Assembly (NCBI GenBank): GCA_964489425.1
Contig: CAZAYP010000023.1
Coordinates: 8,117-72,116 of the forward strand
Origin: CAZAYP01 sp964489425 [NCBI: uncultured Verrucomicrobiota bacterium]
Lineage (GTDB): Bacteria > Verrucomicrobiota > Kiritimatiellia > RZYC01
Reading direction: 5' to 3'
Length of the DNA stretch: 64,000 nt
The position numbers and the translations under genes are program-made. This document shows positions 45,834 through 55,086 of this stretch, piece by piece; the first letter of the stretch is position 1, and every line of letters starts with the position of its first letter. Under the pieces are notes generated by a model, which saw only the letters and a list, made by a program, of their open reading frames with translations, did no database searches and was not told the origin of the DNA.

Positions 45834-47124
45834 GGCGGATGTCCAAGGCTTCGAGCGCCAGCAGCAGTTCCACGGCCCGGCCGAGGATGGCGTCGCCCCG
45901 GATGCGCTGCCGCAGTTGCTGGTCCTCGATCTCCTCGTCGAGCAGCGCGCGCCGCCCGGCCACGGGGCGCTGTACCGCGGCCGTGTAGTAATCGCCGGCT
46001 TCCTGGCGGATGTCGGGCGGGACGCCCTGGGCGCCGGTGTACACCTGGCCGTCGGCGGTGACCCATTGGCGGGTGGCCAGCCAGAGAAAGTCGCCGCCGG
46101 CCAGCGGCAGGGCCTGGCGCAGCAGCAGGTCGCCCTGAGTGGGCATGCCGACGAGCAACACCCCCTTGAGGCTGCCCTTGCACAGGGCCGCCAGGACTTC
46201 CGCCGCGCCGGACGTGGCGCCGTCCACCAGCAGGATCACCGGGAACGCGGATCCCGGCGCGTCAGCCGGCGCCTTGAACAAGTTCACATCCTGTCCGTTA
46301 CGGTCCTGGATTGCGCCCAGGTGCGCGCCGGGCCGGGCCCAGGATCCGGCGATGGCGACGGCCGCGGCCAGGTTGGTGCCGCCGGCGCCGCGCAAATCCA
46401 GGATCACGCCGCGGCGCTTCTCGTTCTTGCCCGGCGCCAGGGCCACGGCCACCACGGCCGCGGCGTCCTCATACAAGCCGTTGATTTTCACCACCGCGAG
46501 GTTTTCCGGCAATGGCTCCACGGCCTCCACAACCGGCGCGCGCAACCAATCCCGGGGAACGGCCAGATTGGTTTCGGTCCGGTCCGGCCGGAGCACCCTG
46601 AACGTCACCGCCTCGGTCGCGCTGGTGCCGCGCAGCCAGCGGGCCCGGTCGCCCGGACTGGCGTTGGCCGTGAGCAACCCGGCAATCTCCAGCACCTGGT
46701 CGCCCCGGGCCAGGCCGGACCTGGCCGCGGCCGAGTTGGTGACAAACTCAGCGACCTGCAGGACGCCGTTGGTCGTGGCCAGGCGCACCCCGGGCATGTA
46801 CACGAACCCCTGCTCGCGCGCGCGCAGGGCGGCCAGGTCCGCGCTGCTCACGACACGCGCCAAGGGGTCAACGGCCGCCAGCATCGCCGCGATGCCCGCG
46901 CGCGCCGCAGCCTGGGCATCAAAAGGCAGGGCCTGTTGCTCGATAATGGCGAGGGGTTCGGCGAGCAGCCCGGCCAGATTTGGCTGCCGCGCGGCCGCCG
47001 TGGCCGTGGCCGGGGGCGGATTGGATTCAGCACCCGACACGGGGCCGCCAGAAACGACCACGGACAAGGCGATCCCGCCGCTGATCGCGAGGCCACAAGC
47101 CATCCTGTGTAATGCGGTGTGCAT
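45799..47124 (-). CDS. S41/C-terminal-processing protease-like protein, probably inactive
   Basis: A 441-aa protein with a signal peptide (ACGLAISGGIALSVVVSGGP), a PDZ-like domain near residues 110-190 (VAEFVTNSAAARSGLARGDQ) and a tail-specific-protease domain (VVKINGLYEDAA, VILDLRGAGGTNLAAAV). In active members the Ser lies three residues before a conserved Glu and the Lys in a TFGKG loop; here the aligned residues are Gly in ATSGAAE and Asp in PTQGDLL. Substrate binding without cleavage is likely. ATG at 47103 is an alternative start. First gene of the Sua5-glnS operon. Confidence 0.8.
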   Translation of the reverse strand: MHTALHRMACGLAISGGIALSVVVSGGPVSGAESNPPPATATAAARQPNLAGLLAEPLAIIEQQALPFDAQAAARAGIAAMLAAVDPLARVVSSADLAALRAREQGFVYMPGVRLATTNGVLQVAEFVTNSAAARSGLARGDQVLEIAGLLTANASPGDRARWLRGTSATEAVTFRVLRPDRTETNLAVPRDWLRAPVVEAVEPLPENLAVVKINGLYEDAAAVVAVALAPGKNEKRRGVILDLRGAGGTNLAAAVAIAGSWARPGAHLGAIQDRNGQDVNLFKAPADAPGSAFPVILLVDGATSGAAEVLAALCKGSLKGVLLVGMPTQGDLLLRQALPLAGGDFLWLATRQWVTADGQVYTGAQGVPPDIRQEAGDYYTAAVQRPVAGRRALLDEEIEDQQLRQRIRGDAILGRAVELLLALEALDIRHDPAPSKDPAD

Positions 47125-47216
47125 CTGCGCAGCTACTTCTAACAAAGCCACGGCCCAGCCCGCAACGGTAAATAATAAATCACCGCGGGCGGTGCGCGGC
47201 CTTGGCGGCGGCCGGA

Positions 47217-49085
47217 TTACGGATAAATACGGACGCAGCGGAAGCCCAACGAATATGACTCGATCCACGGGAGGTCCGCGTCCCGCGAGGCGTTGCGCAG
47301 CTTGTTCGGATAGGAGCTCCAACTGCCGCCGCGGATCACGCGCGTGGTCCCGCTGGCCGGCCCCGTGGGGTCCGCCGTCTCCCCGCCGTAATACGTGGAG
47401 GAATACCAGTCCCAGCACCACTCGCTGACGTTGCCAGCCATGTTATACAAACCATAAGAACCGGTCGTTGGATAGGACTCGCACGGCCCGGTGTAAGGCA
47501 TGGGGAGCGTCGCCCATGCCGCGGCGTAACCGTTGGGTCCAAGGTCATAGGCCTCGCCCGTGGGATAGCGGCTTAAATAATTCGCCTTCTCACCGTCGAT
47601 CTGCACGCCCATCAGGTGACTCCAAGGGAATCGAAGGTAGTTCGAACCGCCCCGCGCGGCTTTTTCCCATTCCGCCTCCGTCGGCAGGCGATATCCTTTG
47701 CTCGTCCACGACACCCGCAGCGTGTCGGAATGACCCGTCCTATAAGGAACCCACGCCGTGACGTCCCACGTTTCGTACATCAGCGGCAAGCCCTCGAGCT
47801 CGCTGCGCGCGTTGCACCACTTGACCGCATCGTACCAGTTGACCGTGTGCACCGGATCGGTTGGGGTTTTCCCCAAACCCGCATTCTCAAATTCATAGCC
47901 ATGCTCGACGGCCCAGGCATAGACCGTGGTCCACAACGTCTTCGACACCTCGGTGATGCTGATGCAGATGGACGAAACATATACATTATGCTGGGGGAGC
48001 TCATCGGCATCGCCCTCGCTATAAGAATCACCCATGATGAAGTTGCCCGCCGGCACCGCAACTATGTCCGGCGTGGGCGTCGGGGTCGGGGTAGCGGTCG
48101 GGGTGGGCGTGGGCGCGGCCTGGGACTTCTTCACCACGCGAAACCCCGTGTTCATGTCCGCGCCCGCGGGGCTGACGACGTACCGGTCCGCCACGCGCGA
48201 GAAATACGCGGTTTCCCCCCATGCGCCGCCGCGGCTTATCCGGGCATATCCCGTTGCCGGACCGGTCGGATCCACGGCGCCTTCCGTCGCGCTGTAATAG
48301 GTCTCCCCGTACCAGTCCCAGCACAATTCGAACACATTGCCCGCCACGTCATACACGCCATACCCGTTGGCCGCGAAACTGCCGACCGGACTGGTATAGG
48401 GAAACGCGCCCGTCGCATACGGCGGGTTGTTGCCACGGGTGGGACTGGTATCATAGGCGTAGGCGACCGAGCTGAAGTAGTTGGCACGGGCATGCTGAAT
48501 ATAGATGTCCGGCCACGGGAATCGATAGCCCGCCAGCCCGGCGCGCGCGGCTTTCTCCCATTCCGCCTCGGTGGGCAACCGGTACCCGCCCGCCCCCGGA
48601 CGAACCGCGCTATTGGGCAGATCAATCGTGCCGGTCCGATACACCGTATCCAACGCGCCCGAGGTGTAATAACAGGGCGTCAAGCCCTCCTTCTCGCTGC
48701 GCGCATTGCACCACTTTACCGCGTCATACCAACTGATGGTGGTCACCGGGTGATTTGCGGCCTTGCCGGCGCCCACATTGTCGAACGTATAACCGTGAGC
48801 AATGGCCCACTGATAAACCTGGTCCCACAGCGTTTTGGTCACCTCGTATTTCCCGATGTCCATAGCGCTAACGGTCACTGCGTGCTGGGGCAACTCATAT
48901 GTTTCGCCCTCGCTGTACGAGTCGCCCATGAGAAATACCCCGCCGGGGATGGTGACAAATTCGGATCGTCCCAGGCCGGCCATGGTCAGGATCAGCCACG
49001 ACCCGTCATCCGTCTGGGCCAAGACCACGCCGCCCAGCAACATAATGAGGAACAGAACCGAGAGAGCCACCTTTACTTTGCGCAT
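47217..49085 (-). CDS. Exported protein with two formylglycine-synthase-like (SUMF1) domains
   Basis: A 622-aa protein. After a signal peptide (VALSVLFLIMLLGGVVLA) it has two SUMF1 domains, residues about 40-330 and 350-620, each with MGDSYSEG near the start, WYDAVKWCNARSE, GYRLPTEAEWEKAARGG-like and GYGVYDVAGNV/GLYNMAGNVSEWCWDW. They are joined by a Thr-Pro linker (residues about 335-350). The domains diverge enough to be an old duplication. SUMF1 proteins can oxidise Cys to formylglycine, but exported ones in PVC bacteria are often without a sulfatase partner, and none is here. Confidence 0.88.
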   Translation of the reverse strand: MRKVKVALSVLFLIMLLGGVVLAQTDDGSWLILTMAGLGRSEFVTIPGGVFLMGDSYSEGETYELPQHAVTVSAMDIGKYEVTKTLWDQVYQWAIAHGYTFDNVGAGKAANHPVTTISWYDAVKWCNARSEKEGLTPCYYTSGALDTVYRTGTIDLPNSAVRPGAGGYRLPTEAEWEKAARAGLAGYRFPWPDIYIQHARANYFSSVAYAYDTSPTRGNNPPYATGAFPYTSPVGSFAANGYGVYDVAGNVFELCWDWYGETYYSATEGAVDPTGPATGYARISRGGAWGETAYFSRVADRYVVSPAGADMNTGFRVVKKSQAAPTPTPTATPTPTPTPDIVAVPAGNFIMGDSYSEGDADELPQHNVYVSSICISITEVSKTLWTTVYAWAVEHGYEFENAGLGKTPTDPVHTVNWYDAVKWCNARSELEGLPLMYETWDVTAWVPYRTGHSDTLRVSWTSKGYRLPTEAEWEKAARGGSNYLRFPWSHLMGVQIDGEKANYLSRYPTGEAYDLGPNGYAAAWATLPMPYTGPCESYPTTGSYGLYNMAGNVSEWCWDWYSSTYYGGETADPTGPASGTTRVIRGGSWSSYPNKLRNASRDADLPWIESYSLGFRCVRIYP

Positions 49086-49339
49086 GATCCCCCCTTTTTT
49101 CGATTTTGAAGCGGGCTGTATAATGCAATCAACATACCCGGACACGCCCGCCATGTCAATATAACCAGCGATCATGCAAGGCGTTATCGAGAGCGAGCCA
49201 GATCACGGTCCGAGGAGCAACATCATCCACGCCATACCCACGGGCGGGAACTGGTACTTGCGGCAGCCCATGTCCCCGACGTTGCGCAAGCTGCGCCGGT
49301 GGCGGTGACGAGGCCGTAGAAGACCGCAGCCACCCCGTG

Positions 49340-50272
49340 TTAGAACGAGTAAACCAGCTTGAACCAGAGGTTGTTGCCTTCGGTATGGTTGCGGGCGGCA
49401 GCTTCCGCCAGCCACTTGAACGAAAGGTTCAACCGCTCCATGGGCGCGTAGCTGATGGCCGGGCCGATGGCAAACAGCTGCTCCTTGGAGTCCGGTTGAT
49501 TGGTGTCGTCAAATTTATCTTCCGTCGTGCTTTTCAGATAAAACCCGGCAATGCCCAGGCGCAGGTTTTGCAGCAGGCCATAATCCACGCAATAATCAGC
49601 ATGGAATGCCTGGCCGGTCTGGTAGTCATGCTTTCGCATGACCAGGTCGTCGTCCGCGGCGGCCATGAAATCAGGATTCTTGGTGTGAAAATCGTACATC
49701 AGCTTGGCGTTGGCCATGAACCCGGCGGGCAGGATCGCGGTGCCCGCCACCGCCGGCTCGAAGGTCCAGTGGTTGTTGCCCAGCGTTTTCATGTAGTTGT
49801 TTTCATCGTATTGGCCAGTCGGCATGATGACATCCAAGCCGGCGATCAAGTGCGCCTTGGGCCAGTGCCAGCCGAGGATCAGGGGCGACACATACGCGTC
49901 GCCAATGCCTTTGGCCGTGAAATCGTAAACGTCGGACTTCACCTGGCGGTAGGCCAGCGGGATCACCGCGTGCCAGGCCGGATTGGCGCCCAGGATGGTG
50001 ACGGGCGCCACGTAAATCGGCCGGAATACGTTGGCGATGGACCAAGCCTTGAATCCCGGCGACGAGACGTCGTTGCCGCTGTTGTCCAGCATCTTGTTGG
50101 CCTGGTAGTACCAGACATAGTTGATGTAATGGAACCCGGGCGGCGGCAGGGCGCCGGCCATGAAATCCTCGGTACCCAGCACGGCCGACGAGAACGCCGC
50201 CTGGCCGGGCTGGATCAAGACCATCAGCAAGCCGACTGCCACCAATACGCCAACAACAATCAATCGCTTCAT
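49340..50272 (-). CDS. Outer-membrane SphA/phenol-degradation-type transporter
   Basis: A 310-aa protein with a signal peptide (LIVVGVLVAVGLLMVLIQPG) and alternating beta strands ending in FKLVYSF, as for an outer-membrane barrel. The pattern TEDFMAGALPPPGFHYINYV, GIGDAYVSPLILGWH and LDVIMPTGQYD matches the SphA/MetA_deg family, thought to take up hydrophobic compounds. It appears to be a single-gene unit. Confidence 0.75.
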   Translation of the reverse strand: MKRLIVVGVLVAVGLLMVLIQPGQAAFSSAVLGTEDFMAGALPPPGFHYINYVWYYQANKMLDNSGNDVSSPGFKAWSIANVFRPIYVAPVTILGANPAWHAVIPLAYRQVKSDVYDFTAKGIGDAYVSPLILGWHWPKAHLIAGLDVIMPTGQYDENNYMKTLGNNHWTFEPAVAGTAILPAGFMANAKLMYDFHTKNPDFMAAADDDLVMRKHDYQTGQAFHADYCVDYGLLQNLRLGIAGFYLKSTTEDKFDDTNQPDSKEQLFAIGPAISYAPMERLNLSFKWLAEAAARNHTEGNNLWFKLVYSF

Positions 50273-50403
50273 GTTGCCTCCTCATAGGTTCCGCTGGGCG
50301 TGTGGGCCCGCGGGCCGCGTACCATACTCACCGCAGGCAGGGACGCATGCGGTGGGCGGCCGGGATAACTATGCGCGAACCCCGGCGGGTTGTAAATGAC
50401 AAT

Positions 50404-50592
50404 TCAGGCCCGCGCGGGCGCGTTCGCCCGCGGCGCGTGGCAGTTCCGCGCTGTCCGGCCGTACAGGTGGTAGGCGCAGTCCGGGCCGACCAGCGGCCGG
50501 GCCGCGGCCGCCGGCAGCCGCAGCCGGCCGGTGACGACCAGCCGGCGGTACTGGTACTTGATCCGCACCAGCTCCGCGGCCGCGCAGTTCAT
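50404..50592 (-). CDS. Small protein overlapping dnaG
   Basis: A 62-aa frame starting at an ATG that overlaps the dnaG stop by ATGA, the usual coupled style of this genome. It has a basic beta-rich first half (ELVRIKYQYRRLVVTGRLRL) and a Cys/His tail (DCAYHLYGRTARNCH) that could bind metal. I do not recognise a family. Confidence 0.45.
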   Translation of the reverse strand: MNCAAAELVRIKYQYRRLVVTGRLRLPAAAARPLVGPDCAYHLYGRTARNCHAPRANAPARA

Positions 50593-52496
50593 GGCGCGGG
50601 CGGCCAGATCTGCTGCAGAAGCTGATGGGCCTTGTCCCAGCCCTGCTTGAGGCGGCTGATATCCAGCGCCAGCTCGTGGCACTGCATTTCAAGGGCTTCC
50701 CGCGCCGCGGGCAAGGCCGCGGCCAGCGCGGCGCGCGCAGTCTGTCGGCGCCGTTCCAGGGCCCTGAGGCAAATCCGGACGATCACGTCCTGCGCCGCCG
50801 CCACCAGGCTGACCTCGCCGCCCCCCGCCTTGGGCGGCATGGCCTGGAGCCGGGTGACAAATTGCATCCCCGCCTGGTCGTTGCGGTCAAACTCGTCCAG
50901 CGGGTTCCACGCCGCGCCGGGCGGCCGGCGCAGCGCCGCTACGATGAGCGTGCGGCAGGCGGGATCGGATACCTCGGCCAGCGGCAGGTACTGCGCGGCG
51001 AGATCCGCCACGGGCCGCCCGCCGCCGCTGCCATGGTCCTGCGCGGCCTCGGTCAGCAGCAGCTCCACCAGGGCCAGCTCCTGGGGCGGGTGGTGGATGG
51101 CGGGCAGCACCGGGGAGGCGCCGCCGCCGTCCCGCGGCGGCGTCAGCGACTCCTTGCGGTCCAGGCGCCGGACGCTGACGCGCAGGTTTTTCTCCAGCAC
51201 CGTGAGCTGGTCCGCCTGCACGTACGGCTGCAGCCCGTTCGCGGCCTGCTGGATGTAGCGATCGCGGAGGATCTCCGGCGTTTTCTGCAGCAGCCCAGCC
51301 AGGGTCTGCATGGTACGCAGCAGTCCGGACTCGTTGTTCAAGTCGCCACGGCCGGCGCTCAAGGCCAGGTAAAACTCGATCGCGGACGTGGCCCGCTCCA
51401 GCAGCGCACGGAACGCGTCCGCCCCCTGCTGGCGGATCAGCGAGTCCGGGTCCTCGTCCGGCGGCAGGCGGGCCAGGCGCACGGTAAAACCGGCCGGCAG
51501 GAACAGCTCGGCCGCGCGCAGGGCGGCCTTCTCGCCGGCCTCGTCCGCGTCGAGCACCACGATCACGCTGTCGGTGAAGCGCTTGAGCAGGCGCACGTGA
51601 TCCTCGGTCAGCGCCGTGCCCTGGGCGGCTACGGCGTTGGTGAACCCGGCCTGGTGGCATCGGATGGCGTCGATCTGGCCCTCGCACAGCACGGCGCAGC
51701 GCCGCTCGAGGATGGTTTCGCGCGCCAGGTCGAACCCGAACAGGATGTGGCCTTTCTGGAACACCGCGGTTTCGGGGCTGTTGACATACTTGCCGCCGGG
51801 TTGCTGGGGGTCCAGCACGCGGCCGGTGAACCCGACCACCTTGCCGCCCTCGTTGCGGATGGGGATCATCAGCCGGCGACGGAACCGGGCGTAGCGATCC
51901 GGCCGGCCCGGGTCCGGGGTTTCGGCGCGGGCGGCCAGCCCGGTGAGCTCGAGCAGATCGGGCGTGAACCCTTTTTTCTTGGCCCAGGCCATCAGGGCCG
52001 GCGTCGAAGCCGGCGCGTAGCCAAAGAGAAACTTGTTGATCACCGCGGCGTCGAGGTCGCGCGAGGCCAGGTAGTCGCGCGCCGGCTGCGCCTCGGTGGT
52101 TTCCAGCAACTGCTGGTGGAACCACTTGGCCGCGTCGCCCAGCACGCCGAGCAGGGTGGTGCGGTTGGGCCCTGTCGCCGCCGCATCGCCGGACTCCTCA
52201 TACTCGAGCCGGACCCCGGCCCGCGCCGCGAGGTGCTGGATCGCGCCGATGAAATCGAGGTGTTCATGGGCCATGACAAACTTGAAGACGTCGCCGCCCT
52301 GGCCACAGCCGAAACAGTGATAGCTCTGGGTGCCGGGCGTGACGACAAAGGACGGCGTCTTTTCGTGGTGGAACGGGCACAGGGCCTTGTAGCGCCCACC
52401 GGCTTTTTTCAGCGGCAGGTAGGTCCCAATGACATCCACGATGTCATTGCGCGTCCGGACGGTCTCGATCGTCGACTTGGGAATCGTGCGCGACAC
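50589..52496 (-). CDS. dnaG: DNA primase
   Basis: About 635 aa; makes RNA primers at the replication fork. The zinc-binding domain is present with CPFHHEKTPSF and CFGCGQGGD (residues about 38-70), then the TOPRIM domain with VLCEGQIDAI near 270 and VIVVLDADEAGEKAA near 315. The C-terminal helical DnaB-interaction part is longer than average and rich in A and R. The GTG at 52496 gives the usual SRTIPKSTIETVRTRNDIVD start; earlier ATG codons add an unrelated stretch. Overlaps cvpA by 53 bases. Confidence 0.95.
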   Translation of the reverse strand: MSRTIPKSTIETVRTRNDIVDVIGTYLPLKKAGGRYKALCPFHHEKTPSFVVTPGTQSYHCFGCGQGGDVFKFVMAHEHLDFIGAIQHLAARAGVRLEYEESGDAAATGPNRTTLLGVLGDAAKWFHQQLLETTEAQPARDYLASRDLDAAVINKFLFGYAPASTPALMAWAKKKGFTPDLLELTGLAARAETPDPGRPDRYARFRRRLMIPIRNEGGKVVGFTGRVLDPQQPGGKYVNSPETAVFQKGHILFGFDLARETILERRCAVLCEGQIDAIRCHQAGFTNAVAAQGTALTEDHVRLLKRFTDSVIVVLDADEAGEKAALRAAELFLPAGFTVRLARLPPDEDPDSLIRQQGADAFRALLERATSAIEFYLALSAGRGDLNNESGLLRTMQTLAGLLQKTPEILRDRYIQQAANGLQPYVQADQLTVLEKNLRVSVRRLDRKESLTPPRDGGGASPVLPAIHHPPQELALVELLLTEAAQDHGSGGGRPVADLAAQYLPLAEVSDPACRTLIVAALRRPPGAAWNPLDEFDRNDQAGMQFVTRLQAMPPKAGGGEVSLVAAAQDVIVRICLRALERRRQTARAALAAALPAAREALEMQCHELALDISRLKQGWDKAHQLLQQIWPPAP

Positions 52497-53028
52497 GGGA
52501 AGGTTCCACGGCTTGGTCTGGGCCGGCGCCGGGCAGGCGGTCGCGCACGGCGTGGTACCAGGCCGGCCCATGGCGGCAAACCAGGCGGCCGGCCAGCGAT
52601 TGCTCGGTGAACAACTGGTGGACGTAGTCGTTGGGCCACAAGGCCACGAGGTACAAGGCCGCGGCCACCATGGCCGCCACGCGCACGGCCCCGGCCAGCG
52701 CCCCGCCGAGGCGCTCCGCCGCCCCCTTGAAGCTGATGCCCATGACCTGCCGCAGGATCACCCGCAGCAGGAACATGATCAGCAACCCCAGCACCAGGCA
52801 CAGGAAAAACGCCAGCGCCAGGGCTTCCTGGCCCTGCAGGCGAGTGTGCGCGGTCACCAGGGCGCCCAGCGGCCCATAGTAGAACCAGCTCCCCCACACG
52901 GCCACCACCACGCTGACGAGCCCGGCCGCTTCCCGGGACATGCCGCGGATCAGGCCCTGGACCAAGCCGGCCAGGACCAGCACAGCCGCGACGATGTCGA
53001 TCGAGTTATAGGCCGGAAAATGTTCCAT
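52444..53028 (-). CDS. CvpA family membrane protein
   Basis: A 194-aa protein with four hydrophobic segments. NSIDIVAAVLVLAGLVQGLI and RGMSREAAGLVSVV are the N-terminal CvpA signature. Related proteins are needed for colicin V production and affect envelope functions. The charged C-terminal tail is encoded over the start of dnaG. Confidence 0.82.
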   Translation of the reverse strand: MEHFPAYNSIDIVAAVLVLAGLVQGLIRGMSREAAGLVSVVVAVWGSWFYYGPLGALVTAHTRLQGQEALALAFFLCLVLGLLIMFLLRVILRQVMGISFKGAAERLGGALAGAVRVAAMVAAALYLVALWPNDYVHQLFTEQSLAGRLVCRHGPAWYHAVRDRLPGAGPDQAVEPSRVAHDSQVDDRDRPDAQ

Positions 53029-53055
53029 GGCCGGTTCCCGTGGGCGCCCGCCGGC

Positions 53056-53892
53056 CTATTGGCCGAGCTGGTAGCGCACGAAGCGCCGGATGGTCAGCGT
53101 GTCACCGAGGGCTTTCGCCTGCGCGGCCAGCCAGGCGGCCACGCTGAGGTTGGGATCCTTGATGTACGGCTGGTCCACCAGGCAGACCTGGGTATAAAAC
53201 TTGGCGATCTTGCCATCGACGATCTTGCCGACGATGTTGGCCGGTTTGCCCTCGACCTGCTTGGCGTAGATTTCACGCTCGGCGGCCTGGACATCGGCGG
53301 GCACGTCCTTGCTCTCCAGGTACAGGGGCTTGCTGGCGGCGATCTGCAGATCGATCTCGTGGGCAATCTCGCGCAGGCGCGGGTTCGCGGCCGTGGCCGC
53401 CAGGCCGCAGCCCAGCTCCGAGAGCACGCCAATCTTGCCGCCCATGTGGACGTAGCCGCTCACCAGGCCGGTTCCCTGGCGCACAAAGCGCGTGTTGCGG
53501 CGCACGACGATGTTCTCGCCGATCGCCGCCACCTGGGCCGCCACCTGGTCCTTGACCACGGGCGCCAGGTCGCCGGTCACACCGCGCGCGATCTCCAGCA
53601 ACTGCTTGACAAACCCCTGGAAAATCTCGTTGCGCGCCACGAAATCGGTCTCGCAGTTGACCTCGAACATCAGGCCCCCGCTGCCGTCGGCGGCGAGCTC
53701 CTGGGTCACCACGCCTTCCTTGGCCATGCGCGCGGCCTTCTTGTCGGCCAGCGCCAGCCCGCGTTCGCGCAGCAGCTTGATGGCCTTGTCGCGGTCGCCC
53801 CCGGCCTCCTGCAGGGCGCGCTTGCACTCCATCATCCCGACATTGGTGATCTCACGTAATTCCTTGACCATTGTTGCGGTGATTTCCGCCAT
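53056..53892 (-). CDS. tsf: Elongation factor Ts
   Basis: A 278-aa nucleotide-exchange factor for EF-Tu. The N-terminal motif VKELREITNVGMMECKRALQ and GGDRDKAIKLLRERG, then MFEVNCETDFVARNEIFQGF near residue 75 and GYVHMGGKIGVLSELGC near 140 are standard. It follows rpsB by 57 bases. Confidence 0.97.
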   Translation of the reverse strand: MAEITATMVKELREITNVGMMECKRALQEAGGDRDKAIKLLRERGLALADKKAARMAKEGVVTQELAADGSGGLMFEVNCETDFVARNEIFQGFVKQLLEIARGVTGDLAPVVKDQVAAQVAAIGENIVVRRNTRFVRQGTGLVSGYVHMGGKIGVLSELGCGLAATAANPRLREIAHEIDLQIAASKPLYLESKDVPADVQAAEREIYAKQVEGKPANIVGKIVDGKIAKFYTQVCLVDQPYIKDPNLSVAAWLAAQAKALGDTLTIRRFVRYQLGQ

Positions 53893-53949
53893 GGCTTTCT
53901 CCTTCGCTGGTAATACTTGATGGTTAACCGATCGGCTGGCTGCCGCGCG

Positions 53950-54909
53950 TCACGCCGGGGCACCGGCTTCGGGCTCCGGCGGGGCGTCGGCCGGGGCTTC
54001 GGTGGCAGCCGCCGCGGCGGCGGCATCCGCAGCCTGCTTGTCGTCCTCTTCCTTGCGCACGTGCATCTGCTTGAGAACCTCGGCGCGCTTCTTGCGCTCG
54101 CCGTCCTCCTGGATGCGGCGGCGGTCCGCGGCCGCTTTTTCCTTGGCGCGGACTTCGGCCTCGGCCACGGCGCGCTGGCGGATCGCGTCCGCCGCCACGC
54201 GGGCGTGCTCGTTGGAGGCCTCCAGGATCGTGTCGCCCACGATCTTGGTGATCAGGCGGATGGCGCGGATGGCGTCATCGTTGCCGGGGATGGGATAATC
54301 GATGCCCTCGGGATCGCAGTTGGTGTCGACGATGGCCACCACCGGGATATTGAGGATCTTGGCTTCCTTGACGGCAATCGACTCGCGGGTGATGTCGATC
54401 ACGAACAGCGCGCCCGGCAGGCGCTCCATGTCCGCCACGCCGTTCAGGTTGCTTTCCAGCTTTTTAAGCTCCCGGCGGAGGCTGGCGACCTCGCGCTTGG
54501 ACGGCAGGTTCTGGAGCGTGCCGTCGGCCTCCATCTTCTGCAGCTCGCGCATGCGGGACACGCTTTTGCGGATCGTCGCATTGTTGGTCAGCATGCCGCC
54601 GAGCCAACGGTTGGTCACGTGGTACTGCTTCAGCTGGTTCGCGGTTTCCTTGAGCGGGTCCTGGGCTTGCTTCTTGGTCCCGACGAACAGGATCGTCTGG
54701 CCCTGGGCCACGGCGTCGAAGATGAACCGCTGCGCCATTTTCAGAAGCCCCAGCGTCTTGGCCAGGTCGATGATGTAAATCCCGTTGCGCACGCCAAAAA
54801 TGTAGCGTTGCATCTTGGGGTTCCAGCGCTTGGTTTGATGGCCAAAATGCAAACCAGCATCCAGCAGGTCCTGCACGGCCAGCTTCGTCTCCACGTTTTC
54901 GAACGGCAT
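53950..54909 (-). CDS. rpsB: 30S ribosomal protein S2
   Basis: A 319-aa S2. [20 protein letters not shown] at residues 11-30, [20 protein letters not shown] near 75, [17 protein letters not shown] near 98 and [12 protein letters not shown] near 165 are diagnostic. The last 70 residues are an unusual highly charged tail ([20 protein letters not shown]) followed by an Ala/Pro/Glu-rich end, longer than in E. coli (241 aa). TAAGGAGGCATC precedes the ATG. Confidence 0.97.
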   Translation of the reverse strand: MPFENVETKLAVQDLLDAGLHFGHQTKRWNPKMQRYIFGVRNGIYIIDLAKTLGLLKMAQRFIFDAVAQGQTILFVGTKKQAQDPLKETANQLKQYHVTNRWLGGMLTNNATIRKSVSRMRELQKMEADGTLQNLPSKREVASLRRELKKLESNLNGVADMERLPGALFVIDITRESIAVKEAKILNIPVVAIVDTNCDPEGIDYPIPGNDDAIRAIRLITKIVGDTILEASNEHARVAADAIRQRAVAEAEVRAKEKAAADRRRIQEDGERKKRAEVLKQMHVRKEEDDKQAADAAAAAAATEAPADAPPEPEAGAPA

Positions 54910-54928
54910 GATGCCTCCTTATGGTTGT

Positions 54929-54944
54929 TCCGGGTATGCCCGGA
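54929..54944 (-). promoter_or_regulatory. Hairpin in the rpsB leader
   Basis: TCCGGG and CCCGGA around a 4-base loop, 20 bases before the rpsB start codon. It could influence translation of the leader, as seen for other S2 mRNAs, but it is too short to assign a motif. Confidence 0.3.
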
Positions 54945-55028
54945 AAATCCGCTTTGGCTGCCCTGGAGTGAGAGCGGCCTTCGCTTCCGCTTCGCAGCCG
55001 TTACGCCCGAAGCTCGTTAAGGCCCGGC

Positions 55029-55057
55029 ACTCTAGGGGGTCGCCCGGGGCTTGACAA
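55029..55057 (-). promoter_or_regulatory. Sigma70-type promoter of rpsB-tsf
   Basis: On the minus strand TTGTCA (55057-55052) and TAGAGT (55034-55029) are separated by 17 bases. It would give a leader of about 115 bases before rpsB. Confidence 0.62.
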
Positions 55058-55086
55058 GCGAAAACGGCGGCCGGGTCTGATTTTTT

